A DNA stretch of 64,000 nt, taken from NCBI RefSeq assembly GCF_024171695.1, contig NZ_JAMTCF010000020.1, positions 111,931 to 175,930 on the forward strand, in the 5' to 3' direction. The translations under genes and the position numbers were made by a program. The notes under the pieces are model-generated. The model searched no databases. It saw nothing but the letters and a program-made list of their open reading frames with translations, and was not told the origin of the DNA. Positions 24,767 through 32,326 of this stretch are shown piece by piece; position 1 is the first letter of the stretch; every line of letters begins with the position of its first letter. The stretch is from Actinosynnema pretiosum (GTDB lineage: Bacteria; Actinomycetota; Actinomycetes; Mycobacteriales; Pseudonocardiaceae).

Positions 24767-26368
24767 GTGCGCGTACCTGCTTGGACCCGAGCTGCGGGAG
24801 CCCTGCTCTCCGCCGCCCTGCTGACCACGGCGTGCTCGACCTCGCCCACCGCGCAGGGCGGCCCGGCGCCGACCGAGCTGCGGCTGGCCATCGGCGGCGA
24901 GTCCGAGGACGGCTACGACCCCACGCTCGGCTGGGGGCGCTACGGCTCCCCGCTGTTCCAGTCGACCCTGCTCAGCCGGGACGCCGACCTCGCCCTGACC
25001 AACGACCTGGCCACGAACCACTCGGTGAGCCCCGACGGTCTGGTGTGGACGGTCGACCTGCGGGCCGACGCGAAGTTCAGCGACGGGCAGCCGGTCACCG
25101 CCAAGGACGTCGCCTACACCTTCACCACCGCCGCCAAGAGCGGCGGCCTCACCGACGTGACCGTGCTCAAGGAGGCGGTCGTCGTCGACGAGGACACCGT
25201 CGAGCTGCGCCTGACCCAGCCGCAGAGCACGTTCGTCAACCGCCTGGTGTCGCTGGGCATCGTCCCCGAGCACGCGCACGGCGCCGACTACGCGCGCAAG
25301 CCGGTCGGGTCCGGGCCGTTCGTGCTGGAGCAGTGGGACGAGGGGCAGCAGCTCATCGTCAAGCGCAACGACGCCTACTACGGCCAGAAGCCCGCGTTCG
25401 AGCGCGTGGTGTTCGTGTTCACCGGCGAGGACGCCACCCTGGCCGCCGCCCGCTCCGGGCAGGTCCACGTGGCCTCGCTGCCGTCGTCGCTGGCGAAGAC
25501 CCAGCTGCCCGGCATGGTGCTGCGGGACGTGGACTCGGTGGACAACCGGGGCATCTCGTTCCCGTACCTGCCCGCCGAGGGCCGCACCACCGCCGAGGGG
25601 CGCCCGATCGGCAACGCGGTCACCTCGGACCGCGCGGTGCGCCAGGCGGTGAACTACGCGCTGGACCGGCAGGCGCTGGTCGACGGCGTGCTCGACGGCT
25701 TCGGCAGCCCCGCCACCGGCCCGGTCGACGGGATGCCGTGGTTCGAGCCGTCCTCCGCGATCGAGGACAACGACCCCGAGCGCGCCAAGAAGCTCCTGGA
25801 CGAGGCGGGCTGGACCGACTCGGACGGCGACGGCGTGCGCGAGCGCGCGGGCGTCAAGGCCGAGTTCCCGCTGCTCTACCCGGCCAGCGACTCGCTGCGC
25901 CAGGGCCTGGCGCTGGCCGTGGTCGACATGCTCAAGCCGATCGGGATCGCGGTCTCCGCCCAGGGCGAGAGCTGGGAGGTCATCCGCACCCGGATGCACG
26001 CCGAGCCGGTCGTCTTCGGCTGGGGCAGCCACGACCCGACCGAGATGCACACCCTGTACTCGTCGGCCCGCGCGGGCGTCGAGCTGTGGAACCCCGGCTT
26101 CTACGCCAACCCGGCGGTCGACGCGCACCTGGACGCCGCGATGGCCACCACCGACCCGGAGGTCGCCACCCGCGAGTGGAAGGCCGCCCAGTTCGACGGG
26201 ACGCAGGGCTTCTCCGCGCGGGGCGACGCCGCGTGGGCCTGGCTGGTCAACCTCAAGCACACCTACTTCGCCACCCAGTGCCTCGACCTCGGCCCCGAGC
26301 AGGTCGAGCCGCACGGCCACGGCTGGCCGGTCACCTGGAACATCACCGCCTGGCGCTGGACTTGCTGA
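24767..26368 (+). CDS. ABC transporter substrate-binding lipoprotein, peptide/nickel/opine family
   Basis: Family 5 extracellular binding protein of 533 residues. It has a lipoprotein signal with lipobox LTTAC, followed by a short linker. Lobe I starts LRLAIGGESEDGYDPTLGWG, and the family signature region is DGLVWTVDLRADAKFSDG, then QPVTAKDVAYTF. This branch serves oligopeptides, nickel or metal-opine complexes, and the cargo cannot be fixed from sequence. GTG 24767 follows GAGGGG. The TGA overlaps the next permease start (TTGCTGA), making this the first of five coupled genes. Confidence 0.88.
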   Translation: MRVPAWTRAAGALLSAALLTTACSTSPTAQGGPAPTELRLAIGGESEDGYDPTLGWGRYGSPLFQSTLLSRDADLALTNDLATNHSVSPDGLVWTVDLRADAKFSDGQPVTAKDVAYTFTTAAKSGGLTDVTVLKEAVVVDEDTVELRLTQPQSTFVNRLVSLGIVPEHAHGADYARKPVGSGPFVLEQWDEGQQLIVKRNDAYYGQKPAFERVVFVFTGEDATLAAARSGQVHVASLPSSLAKTQLPGMVLRDVDSVDNRGISFPYLPAEGRTTAEGRPIGNAVTSDRAVRQAVNYALDRQALVDGVLDGFGSPATGPVDGMPWFEPSSAIEDNDPERAKKLLDEAGWTDSDGDGVRERAGVKAEFPLLYPASDSLRQGLALAVVDMLKPIGIAVSAQGESWEVIRTRMHAEPVVFGWGSHDPTEMHTLYSSARAGVELWNPGFYANPAVDAHLDAAMATTDPEVATREWKAAQFDGTQGFSARGDAAWAWLVNLKHTYFATQCLDLGPEQVEPHGHGWPVTWNITAWRWTC

Positions 26369-27456
26369 ACCCCGCAGGAGCAGCAGGCCTCGGCGGGCCG
26401 GGGGAGCCCGGCGACGGGATCGACCGCCCCGACGAGCTGACCGGCCGCCGGAACCGCTCGCGCCCCGGCCGCAACCCGGTGGTGCGCGCGGTGGCCAAGC
26501 TCGGCCGCCTGGCGCTGCTGCTGGCCGCCGTCGCCGCGGGCACGTTCACGCTGATGGTCAACTCGCCGGTCGACCCGGTGAGCGCCTACGTCGGCGCGGA
26601 CGTGGCGCGCCTGGGCCCCGAGCAGCGCGAGCTGATCGCCCAGCGCTGGGGCCTCGACCAGCCCGCGCCGCAGCGGTTCCTGTCCTGGCTGGGCAACCTC
26701 GTGCGCGGCGACTTCGGGTTCTCGCCCACGTTCAACCGCCCCGTGCTGGAGGTCATCGGCGACCGGTTCACCGCGAGCCTGGGGCTGATGGCGCTGGCCT
26801 GGCTGCTGTCCGGGGTGCTCGGCTTCGCCCTCGGCGCGCTCGCGGGCGCGCGGCGCGGCAAGGCCACCGACCGGGTGATCACCTGGTGGGCGTACACGCT
26901 GGCGTCCGCGCCGGTGTTCTGGGTCGGCCTGCTGCTGCTCTACGTCTTCGCCGTGTCGCTGAACTGGGCCCCGGTGTGCTGCGCGGTGCCGATCGGGGTG
27001 CCCGCCGCCGAGGTGACGGTCCTTGACCGGCTGGCGCACCTGGCGCTGCCCGCGCTGACCCTGAGCGTGGTCGGCGTCGCGCCGGTCGTGCTGCACACCC
27101 GGCACGCGGTGATCGAGGCGCTGGCCTCGGACCACGTCGCGTTCGCCCGCGCCCAGGGCGACCGGGGGATCGGCCTGGTCGCGCACCGGGTGCTGCGCAA
27201 CGCCGCCGGTCCCGCGCTGCTGCTCCAGTTCGGCTCGCTGGGCGAGCTGTTCGGCGGCTCGGTGCTGGCCGAGCAGGTGTTCTCCTACCCCGGACTCGGG
27301 GCGGCCACCACCCAGGCGGCGATGTCCCAGGACGTGCCGCTGCTGCTGGGGATCGCCCTGTTCACCGCCGTGCTGGTGTTCGTCGGCAACACGATCGGAG
27401 ACCGCGTGCACGCCGCCGTCGACCCGAGGGTCGCGCTCCGGGCGGGTGAGCGGTGA
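26362..27456 (+). CDS. ABC transporter permease (DppB/NikB type)
   Basis: Membrane subunit of about 364 residues with a hydrophilic N-terminal extension of some 45 residues, then six membrane helices and the EAA loop (EALASDHVAFARAQGDRG). The N-terminal amphipathic part NSPVDPVSAYVGADV and LVRGDFGFSPTFNRPVLEVI are typical of the DppB family. The start is uncertain: TTG 26362 overlaps the previous stop, while GTG 26479 would remove the odd extension. It pairs with the following DppC-type permease. Confidence 0.85.
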   Translation: MLNPAGAAGLGGPGEPGDGIDRPDELTGRRNRSRPGRNPVVRAVAKLGRLALLLAAVAAGTFTLMVNSPVDPVSAYVGADVARLGPEQRELIAQRWGLDQPAPQRFLSWLGNLVRGDFGFSPTFNRPVLEVIGDRFTASLGLMALAWLLSGVLGFALGALAGARRGKATDRVITWWAYTLASAPVFWVGLLLLYVFAVSLNWAPVCCAVPIGVPAAEVTVLDRLAHLALPALTLSVVGVAPVVLHTRHAVIEALASDHVAFARAQGDRGIGLVAHRVLRNAAGPALLLQFGSLGELFGGSVLAEQVFSYPGLGAATTQAAMSQDVPLLLGIALFTAVLVFVGNTIGDRVHAAVDPRVALRAGER

Positions 27457-28283
27457 GCGCCCTGACCGCCGACCGCCGCACCCGGACCCTGGTGCTGCTG
27501 GGCTGCTCGCTGCTGGTGGTGGCGGCCGTGCTCGTCGCGGGCGCCCTGGCAGGCGACGCCGCGCAGACCACCGCGCTGTCCCAGCGCAACCAGCCGCCGT
27601 CCGCCGCGCACTGGTTCGGCACCGACTGGCTCGGCCGCGACGTGCTGGCCAGGACCCTGGCCGGGCTGCGGCTGAGCCTGCTGGTGGGCACCTGCGCGGC
27701 GGCGATCTCCGCCGTGGTCGCGCTGCTGCTGGCGTGCCTGGCCACGGTCGGCGGCAGGCGCGCCGACGCGGCCGTCGGCTGGCTGGTCGACCTGTTCCTG
27801 GCCCTGCCGCACCTGGTGCTGCTGATCCTGCTGGCGTTCGCGCTCGGCGGCGGCACCGGCTCGGTCATCCTCGCGGTCGCGCTGACCCACTGGCCCACCC
27901 TGACCCGCGTGCTGCGCGGGCGGGCGCGCGGCGTGGTCGGCTCGAACTACGCGCTGGTCGCCACCCAGCTCGGGCGCAGCCGCTGGTGGATCGCGCGCAA
28001 GCACGTCGCCGGTCACCTGACCGGGCAGTTCCTGGTCGGCCTGGTGCTGCTGTTCCCGCACGCGATCCTGCACGAGGCGGCCCTGTCGTTCCTGGGCATG
28101 GGCGTCGACCCGGCGCAGCCGTCGATCGGGGTGCTGCTGTCGGAGTCGATGCGGTTCCTGTCGGCGGGGGCGTGGTGGCTGGCGCTGCTGCCCGGCGCGT
28201 GCCTGCTGCTGGTCGTGAAGGCCGTGGACGGCGTCGGCGAGCACCTGCGCGCGCTGCTGGACCCGAGGAGCCACCACCTGTGA
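27453..28283 (+). CDS. ABC transporter permease (DppC/NikC type)
   Basis: Membrane subunit of 276 residues. The N-terminal region has HWFGTDWLGRDVLARTLAGL, the hallmark of the DppC/OppC family, and the EAA loop is RARGVVGSNYALVATQLG. LHEAALSFLGMGVDPAQPSIG follows, also typical. It starts with a GTGA overlap with the previous gene and ends in a GTGA overlap with the ATPase gene. Confidence 0.9.
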   Translation: MSALTADRRTRTLVLLGCSLLVVAAVLVAGALAGDAAQTTALSQRNQPPSAAHWFGTDWLGRDVLARTLAGLRLSLLVGTCAAAISAVVALLLACLATVGGRRADAAVGWLVDLFLALPHLVLLILLAFALGGGTGSVILAVALTHWPTLTRVLRGRARGVVGSNYALVATQLGRSRWWIARKHVAGHLTGQFLVGLVLLFPHAILHEAALSFLGMGVDPAQPSIGVLLSESMRFLSAGAWWLALLPGACLLLVVKAVDGVGEHLRALLDPRSHHL

Positions 28284-29089
28284 GCCTGCTGGAGATCGAC
28301 TCGCTGGGCGTGCGCTTCGGCCAGTACGAGCGCGGGTTGCGCCGCCGGACCGTGGTGGCGCTGTCGGGCATGGACCTGCGCGCCGACCGGGGCGAGGTGG
28401 TGGTGCTGGTCGGGGCGAGCGGGGCGGGCAAGACGCTGCTCGCGCACGCCGTGCTGGGGATGCTGCCGCCCAACGCCGAGGAGAGCGGCGAGGTGCGCTT
28501 CGCGGGCGGGGTGGTGGGCCCGGACGCGCGGCGCGCGCTGGCCGGTCGGGAGATCGCGCTGCTGCCGCAGGCCGCGTCGTTCCTGGACCCGGTGACGCCG
28601 GTGGGCAAGCAGGTGCGCCGCTCGGCGAAGCTCGCGGGCGCGGCCGATCCGGGTGCGGCGGCGCGCGAGGCGCTGGCGGCGCGCGGGCTGGGGCCGGAGG
28701 TGGCGAGGTTGCACCCGCACCAGCTGTCCGGCGGCATGGCCCGCCGGGTGCTCGCGGCGATGGCGCTCATGGCGGACCCGGCGCTGGTGCTGGCCGACGA
28801 GCCGACCCCCGGCCTGCCGCCGGAGTCGGTGCGCGCGGTGCTGGCGGACCTGCGCCGGACCGCCGACGAGGGCCGCGCGGTCGTGCTGATCACGCACGAG
28901 CTGACCGGTGCGCTGGAGATCGCCGACCGGGTGGTGATCTGCCGCGACGGGCGGACCGTGGACGAGGCCGACCCGGCGGACTTCCGGGACGACGGCGCGG
29001 CGCTGGCGCACCCGTACACGCGGGCGCTGTGGAACGCGCTGCCCGCCAACGGGTTCCACGTTCCAGGGTCCGGTTTGGAGGAGCGGTGA
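28280..29089 (+). CDS. ABC transporter ATP-binding protein (DppD/NikD type)
   Basis: Cytoplasmic ATPase of 269 residues. Walker A is GASGAGKT, the Q-loop is ALLPQAASFLDPVTPVGKQ, the signature is HQLSGGMARRV, Walker B is ALVLADEPT, and the H-loop is VLITHEL. The usual D-loop Leu-Asp is replaced by PGLPPE, which may weaken its catalytic role relative to the partner. It overlaps both neighbours by four bases. Confidence 0.9.
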   Translation: MSLLEIDSLGVRFGQYERGLRRRTVVALSGMDLRADRGEVVVLVGASGAGKTLLAHAVLGMLPPNAEESGEVRFAGGVVGPDARRALAGREIALLPQAASFLDPVTPVGKQVRRSAKLAGAADPGAAAREALAARGLGPEVARLHPHQLSGGMARRVLAAMALMADPALVLADEPTPGLPPESVRAVLADLRRTADEGRAVVLITHELTGALEIADRVVICRDGRTVDEADPADFRDDGAALAHPYTRALWNALPANGFHVPGSGLEER

Positions 29090-29721
29090 GCCTGCGCGCG
29101 CGGGACGTGTGGTTCCGGTACGGCCGGACCGGGCCGTGGGTGGTGCGCGGCGTCGACCTCGACGTCGAACCCGGCGAGGTGGTCGGGTTGTACGGGGCGA
29201 GCGGGTCGGGCAAGAGCACGCTCGGCAGGCTGCTGGGCGGTCTGGACCGCCCGCGCCGCGGCTCGGTGGAGGCCGACGGCGCCGCGCCGAGGCCCGGCAG
29301 GGGCGTGCCGAACCCGGTGCAGATCGCCTTCCAGGACGCGCACTCGGCGATGGACCCCCGGTGGCGGATCTCCGAGGTGCTGGCCGAGACCGCGCCGGAC
29401 GCGGGCGAGGTCGCCGCGCTGGACCCGGTGCTGGTCCCGCCCGCCCTGCTGGACCGGTTCCCGCACGAGGTCAGCGGCGGCGAGGCGCAGCGGGTGAACC
29501 TGGCCAGGGCGCTGCTCACCGGGCCGCGCTACCTGGTGGCCGACGAGATCACCGCGAGCCTGGACGCGATCACCCAGGCGGTGATCTGGCGGCTGCTGCT
29601 GGAGCGGGTGCGGGCCGACCGGATCGGCGTCCTGGCGGTCTCGCACGACCGGCCGCTGCTCGACGCCGTCGCGGACCGGGTGATCGACCTGGCGGCGTTG
29701 CAGGCCGAACCCGCTCAGTAA
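29086..29721 (+). CDS. ABC transporter ATP-binding protein (DppF/NikE type)
   Basis: Short ATPase of 211 residues, the second nucleotide-binding subunit. Walker A is GASGSGKST, the signature is HEVSGGEAQRV, Walker B is YLVADEITASLD, and the H-loop is LAVSHDRPLLD. It lacks the C-terminal extension that many DppF proteins have. Last gene of the five-gene importer, followed by a terminator hairpin. Confidence 0.9.
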   Translation: MSLRARDVWFRYGRTGPWVVRGVDLDVEPGEVVGLYGASGSGKSTLGRLLGGLDRPRRGSVEADGAAPRPGRGVPNPVQIAFQDAHSAMDPRWRISEVLAETAPDAGEVAALDPVLVPPALLDRFPHEVSGGEAQRVNLARALLTGPRYLVADEITASLDAITQAVIWRLLLERVRADRIGVLAVSHDRPLLDAVADRVIDLAALQAEPAQ

Positions 29722-29724
29722 CCC

Positions 29725-29770
29725 CACACCACTCGGGCGGGTGGCCTCCTGCCCCCGTCCGAGTGGTGTG
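29725..29770 (+). terminator. Terminator after the ABC importer operon
   Basis: CACACCACTCGG pairs perfectly with CCGAGTGGTGTG. The stem continues inward with a G-T pair and four more base pairs, so about 17 bp close a short loop. It begins four bases after the last ATPase stop codon and separates the operon from asnB. Confidence 0.8.
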
Positions 29771-29880
29771 CGTGCGCACTGCGGACGGAGCGTGCAAAAC
29801 GGGCAGACAGTCCCGCCTCCCGCTGTTACACCGGGATCACCAGTGGTTGCGGTAGCTGATCACACCGGCTGGAGGCGGCC

Positions 29881-31719
29881 ATGTGCGGCATCACCGGGTG
29901 GGTCTCCCACGACTCCGACCTCACCGCGCGTCCCGGCGCGGGCGACGTCCTGGCGCGGATGACCGCCACCATGGCCTGCCGGGGCCCCGACGACTCCGGG
30001 ACCTGGTGGCACCCGAACGCAGCCCTCGGCCACCGCAGGCTCGCCGTCATCGACCTGCCCGGTGGACGGCAGCCGATGGTCCTGCCCACCCCGCGCGGCG
30101 ACCTGTGCCTGGTCTACAGCGGCGAGACCTACAACCACGTCGAGCTGCGCGCCGAGCTGACCGCCCTCGGCCACACCTGGCGCACCGCCAGTGACACCGA
30201 GGTCGTCCTGCACGGCTACCTGGAGTGGGGCGAGCGCGTCGTCGAGCACCTCAACGGCATGTACGCCTTCGCCGTCTGGGACTCCCGCGACCGGACCCTG
30301 CTGCTGGCCCGCGACCGCATGGGCGTCAAACCGCTCTGCTACCACCCGACCCCGGACGGCGTCCTGTTCGGCTCCGAGCCCAAGGCGGTCCTGGCCAACC
30401 CCCTGGTCGAGCGCGCCGTGGACGACGACGGCCTGCGCGAGCTGCTCGTGCCCACCCAGCGCCCCGGCTGGGCGCTGTGGAAGGGCGTCACCGAGGTGGA
30501 GCCCGGCACCACCGTCACGGTCAGCCGCTCGGGCATCCGCGCCCGGACCTACTGGACCCTGCGCACCGCCCCGCACACCGACGACCGCGACACCACCGTC
30601 GCCACCGTCCGCGAGCTGCTCACCGACACCGTCCGCCGCCAGCTCGTCGCCGACGTGCCCCGCTGCGTCCTGCTCTCCGGCGGCCTGGACTCCAGCGCCA
30701 TCACCGGCCTCGCGGCGGCCGAGCTGACCGAGCCGGTCCGCACGTTCTCCGTCGACTTCCCCGGCCAGGAGGAGAACTTCGCCCCGGACGGCCTGCGCCC
30801 CACCCCGGACGCGCCGTACGTGCGCGACGTCGCCGCCCTCGTCGGCTCCGACCACCACGACGTCCTGCTCGACCCGGCCAGCCTCACCGACCCGGCCACC
30901 CGCCGCGCCGTGCTGACCGCGCGGGACGTCCCGATGGGCGCGGGGGACACGGACGTGTCCCTGTACCTGCTGTTCAAGGCGATCCGCGAGGGCTCGACCG
31001 TGGCGCTGTCGGGGGAGTCGGCGGACGAGGTGTTCGGCGGCTACCGCTGGTTCCACGACGGCTCGGCCGAGGTCGACGGGTTCCCGTGGATGGTCGCGTT
31101 CCGCGAGCTGGGCTCCCGCTCGGCCTCCCCGCTCCGCGCCGACCTGCTGGACCGGCTGGACGTCGGCTCCCACCTGCGGGACCAGTACCGCGCGGCGGTG
31201 GCGCGGGTCGAGCCGCTGGACGGCGAGTCGGCGCGCGAGGCGCGGATGCGCGTGGTGTGCCACCTGCACCTGACCCGGTTCGTGCGGATGCTGCTGGACC
31301 GCAAGGACCGCATGTCGATGGCGGTGGGCCTGGAGGTGCGCGTCCCGTTCTGCGACCACCGCCTGGTCGAGTACGCCTACAACGCCCCGTGGTCGCTCAA
31401 GACCTTCGACGGCAGGGAGAAGAGCCTGCTCCGCCACGCCACCGCGCACGTGCTGCCGGAGTCCGTGCGCGACCGCGTGAAGAGCCCGTACCCGTCGACC
31501 CAGGACCCCGGTTACGCGGCGGCGCTGCAGCGGCAGGTCGAGGACGTGCTGGCCGAGCCGGGGCACCCGGTGTTCGACCTGGTGGACCGGGAGCGGGCGC
31601 GGGCGCTGGTCGGGGTGGACCCGGCTGCGGTCGGCGCCGCCCAGCGCTTCGCGCTGGACCGGGTGCTGGACCTGTACCACTGGTTCGACCTCTACCGGCC
31701 CCGGCTGCTGGTGTCCTGA
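29881..31719 (+). CDS. asnB: Asparagine synthase (glutamine-hydrolysing)
   Basis: Enzyme of 612 residues making asparagine from aspartate, ATP and glutamine nitrogen. The N-terminal class II glutaminase begins with the catalytic Cys2 (MCGITGW), with RGPDDSG and GHRRLAVID following. The synthetase half has the ATP-pyrophosphatase loop LLSGGLDSSAI and later LSGESADEVFGGYRWF. The length is that of ordinary actinobacterial AsnB. No lasso or lanthipeptide precursor is seen nearby, so a housekeeping role is more likely than natural-product chemistry. ATG 29881 has GGAGGCGG just upstream. Confidence 0.93.
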   Translation: MCGITGWVSHDSDLTARPGAGDVLARMTATMACRGPDDSGTWWHPNAALGHRRLAVIDLPGGRQPMVLPTPRGDLCLVYSGETYNHVELRAELTALGHTWRTASDTEVVLHGYLEWGERVVEHLNGMYAFAVWDSRDRTLLLARDRMGVKPLCYHPTPDGVLFGSEPKAVLANPLVERAVDDDGLRELLVPTQRPGWALWKGVTEVEPGTTVTVSRSGIRARTYWTLRTAPHTDDRDTTVATVRELLTDTVRRQLVADVPRCVLLSGGLDSSAITGLAAAELTEPVRTFSVDFPGQEENFAPDGLRPTPDAPYVRDVAALVGSDHHDVLLDPASLTDPATRRAVLTARDVPMGAGDTDVSLYLLFKAIREGSTVALSGESADEVFGGYRWFHDGSAEVDGFPWMVAFRELGSRSASPLRADLLDRLDVGSHLRDQYRAAVARVEPLDGESAREARMRVVCHLHLTRFVRMLLDRKDRMSMAVGLEVRVPFCDHRLVEYAYNAPWSLKTFDGREKSLLRHATAHVLPESVRDRVKSPYPSTQDPGYAAALQRQVEDVLAEPGHPVFDLVDRERARALVGVDPAAVGAAQRFALDRVLDLYHWFDLYRPRLLVS

Positions 31720-32005
31720 ACCGCCCCGGCCGATCCCGCGCTTTTCGTGTTACCCCTATCTTCAGCGAGCAACGACACACACCGCGCCACGAGCCCGGAA
31801 ACCTTTGTCCGCCAATGCTTTCCGGCCTTCCCGCCGGTAGTCGCCGTGAACGGTCCGCCGATTCCCCTTGTGGTGGAACAAAAACTTCCACCGAACGGGT
31901 GAGACCGCTCTCGCGTTGCGCCGTTTCCCTTACCTGACCGCACTTCTCGGGGGTAACGCCGCGCACCGGATGGCCGATGCACAGCTCGTACGTGAGGAGG
32001 GCCCC
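31720..32005. other. Lower-GC promoter region between asnB and the T7-like pair
   Basis: These 286 bases are noticeably less GC-rich than their surroundings. They contain a perfect 7-bp stem with an A-rich loop (GGTGGAA-CAAAAAC-TTCCACC, 31872-31892), which could be a regulator site or a transcript hairpin, and the likely promoter of the following two-gene unit. No gene is supported. Confidence 0.45.
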
Positions 32006-32326
32006 TTGTCGCCGCACAGCACGGAATCCGCTCTCGGGGTCGACCCCGACGTCCTGGCCGCCATCGCGGCGAGGTTGCGCGAGCTGCGCACCCGCCTCGA
32101 CCACGACCCCGCCGACGCCCGGCTCGACGTGCCCACCTCGGGCTCGGACCTGGTGTCCGGCGCGCTGGAGGACTTCACCGCCCGGTGCGCCGAGGGCAGG
32201 CAGCGGATCAGCGAGGAGCTGGAGGCCGTCGCCGCCGCGTTCGACGCCTCGGCCGCCAAGTGCCTGCGCGCCGACCACGACGGCGCGCTCGCCCTCGCCC
32301 AGCTCTTCGGCCGGAGCGCCCCGTGA
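32006..32326 (+). CDS. Small helical protein, EspC/WXG100-like
   Basis: Protein of 106 residues, almost wholly alpha-helical and hydrophilic. Two helices are visible (VLAAIAARLRELRTRLDH and DFTARCAEGRQRISEELEAV, then AAAFDASAAKCLRADH), with a turn between them. This is the size and layout of the DUF2580/EspC and WXG100 families handled by type VII secretion. I do not see a strict WxG or YxxxD/E motif, so the assignment is tentative. TTG 32006 has GAGGAGGG five bases upstream; ATG 31970 would add 12 residues. It overlaps the next gene by four bases (GTGA), so the two are co-translated. Confidence 0.65.
   Translation: MSPHSTESALGVDPDVLAAIAARLRELRTRLDHDPADARLDVPTSGSDLVSGALEDFTARCAEGRQRISEELEAVAAAFDASAAKCLRADHDGALALAQLFGRSAP

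Noticed and set aside
29881..31719. Asparagine synthase as a lasso-peptide cyclase
   Set aside because: It has the full N-terminal glutaminase with Cys2, and no precursor, B1/B2 or lasso transporter gene is nearby.
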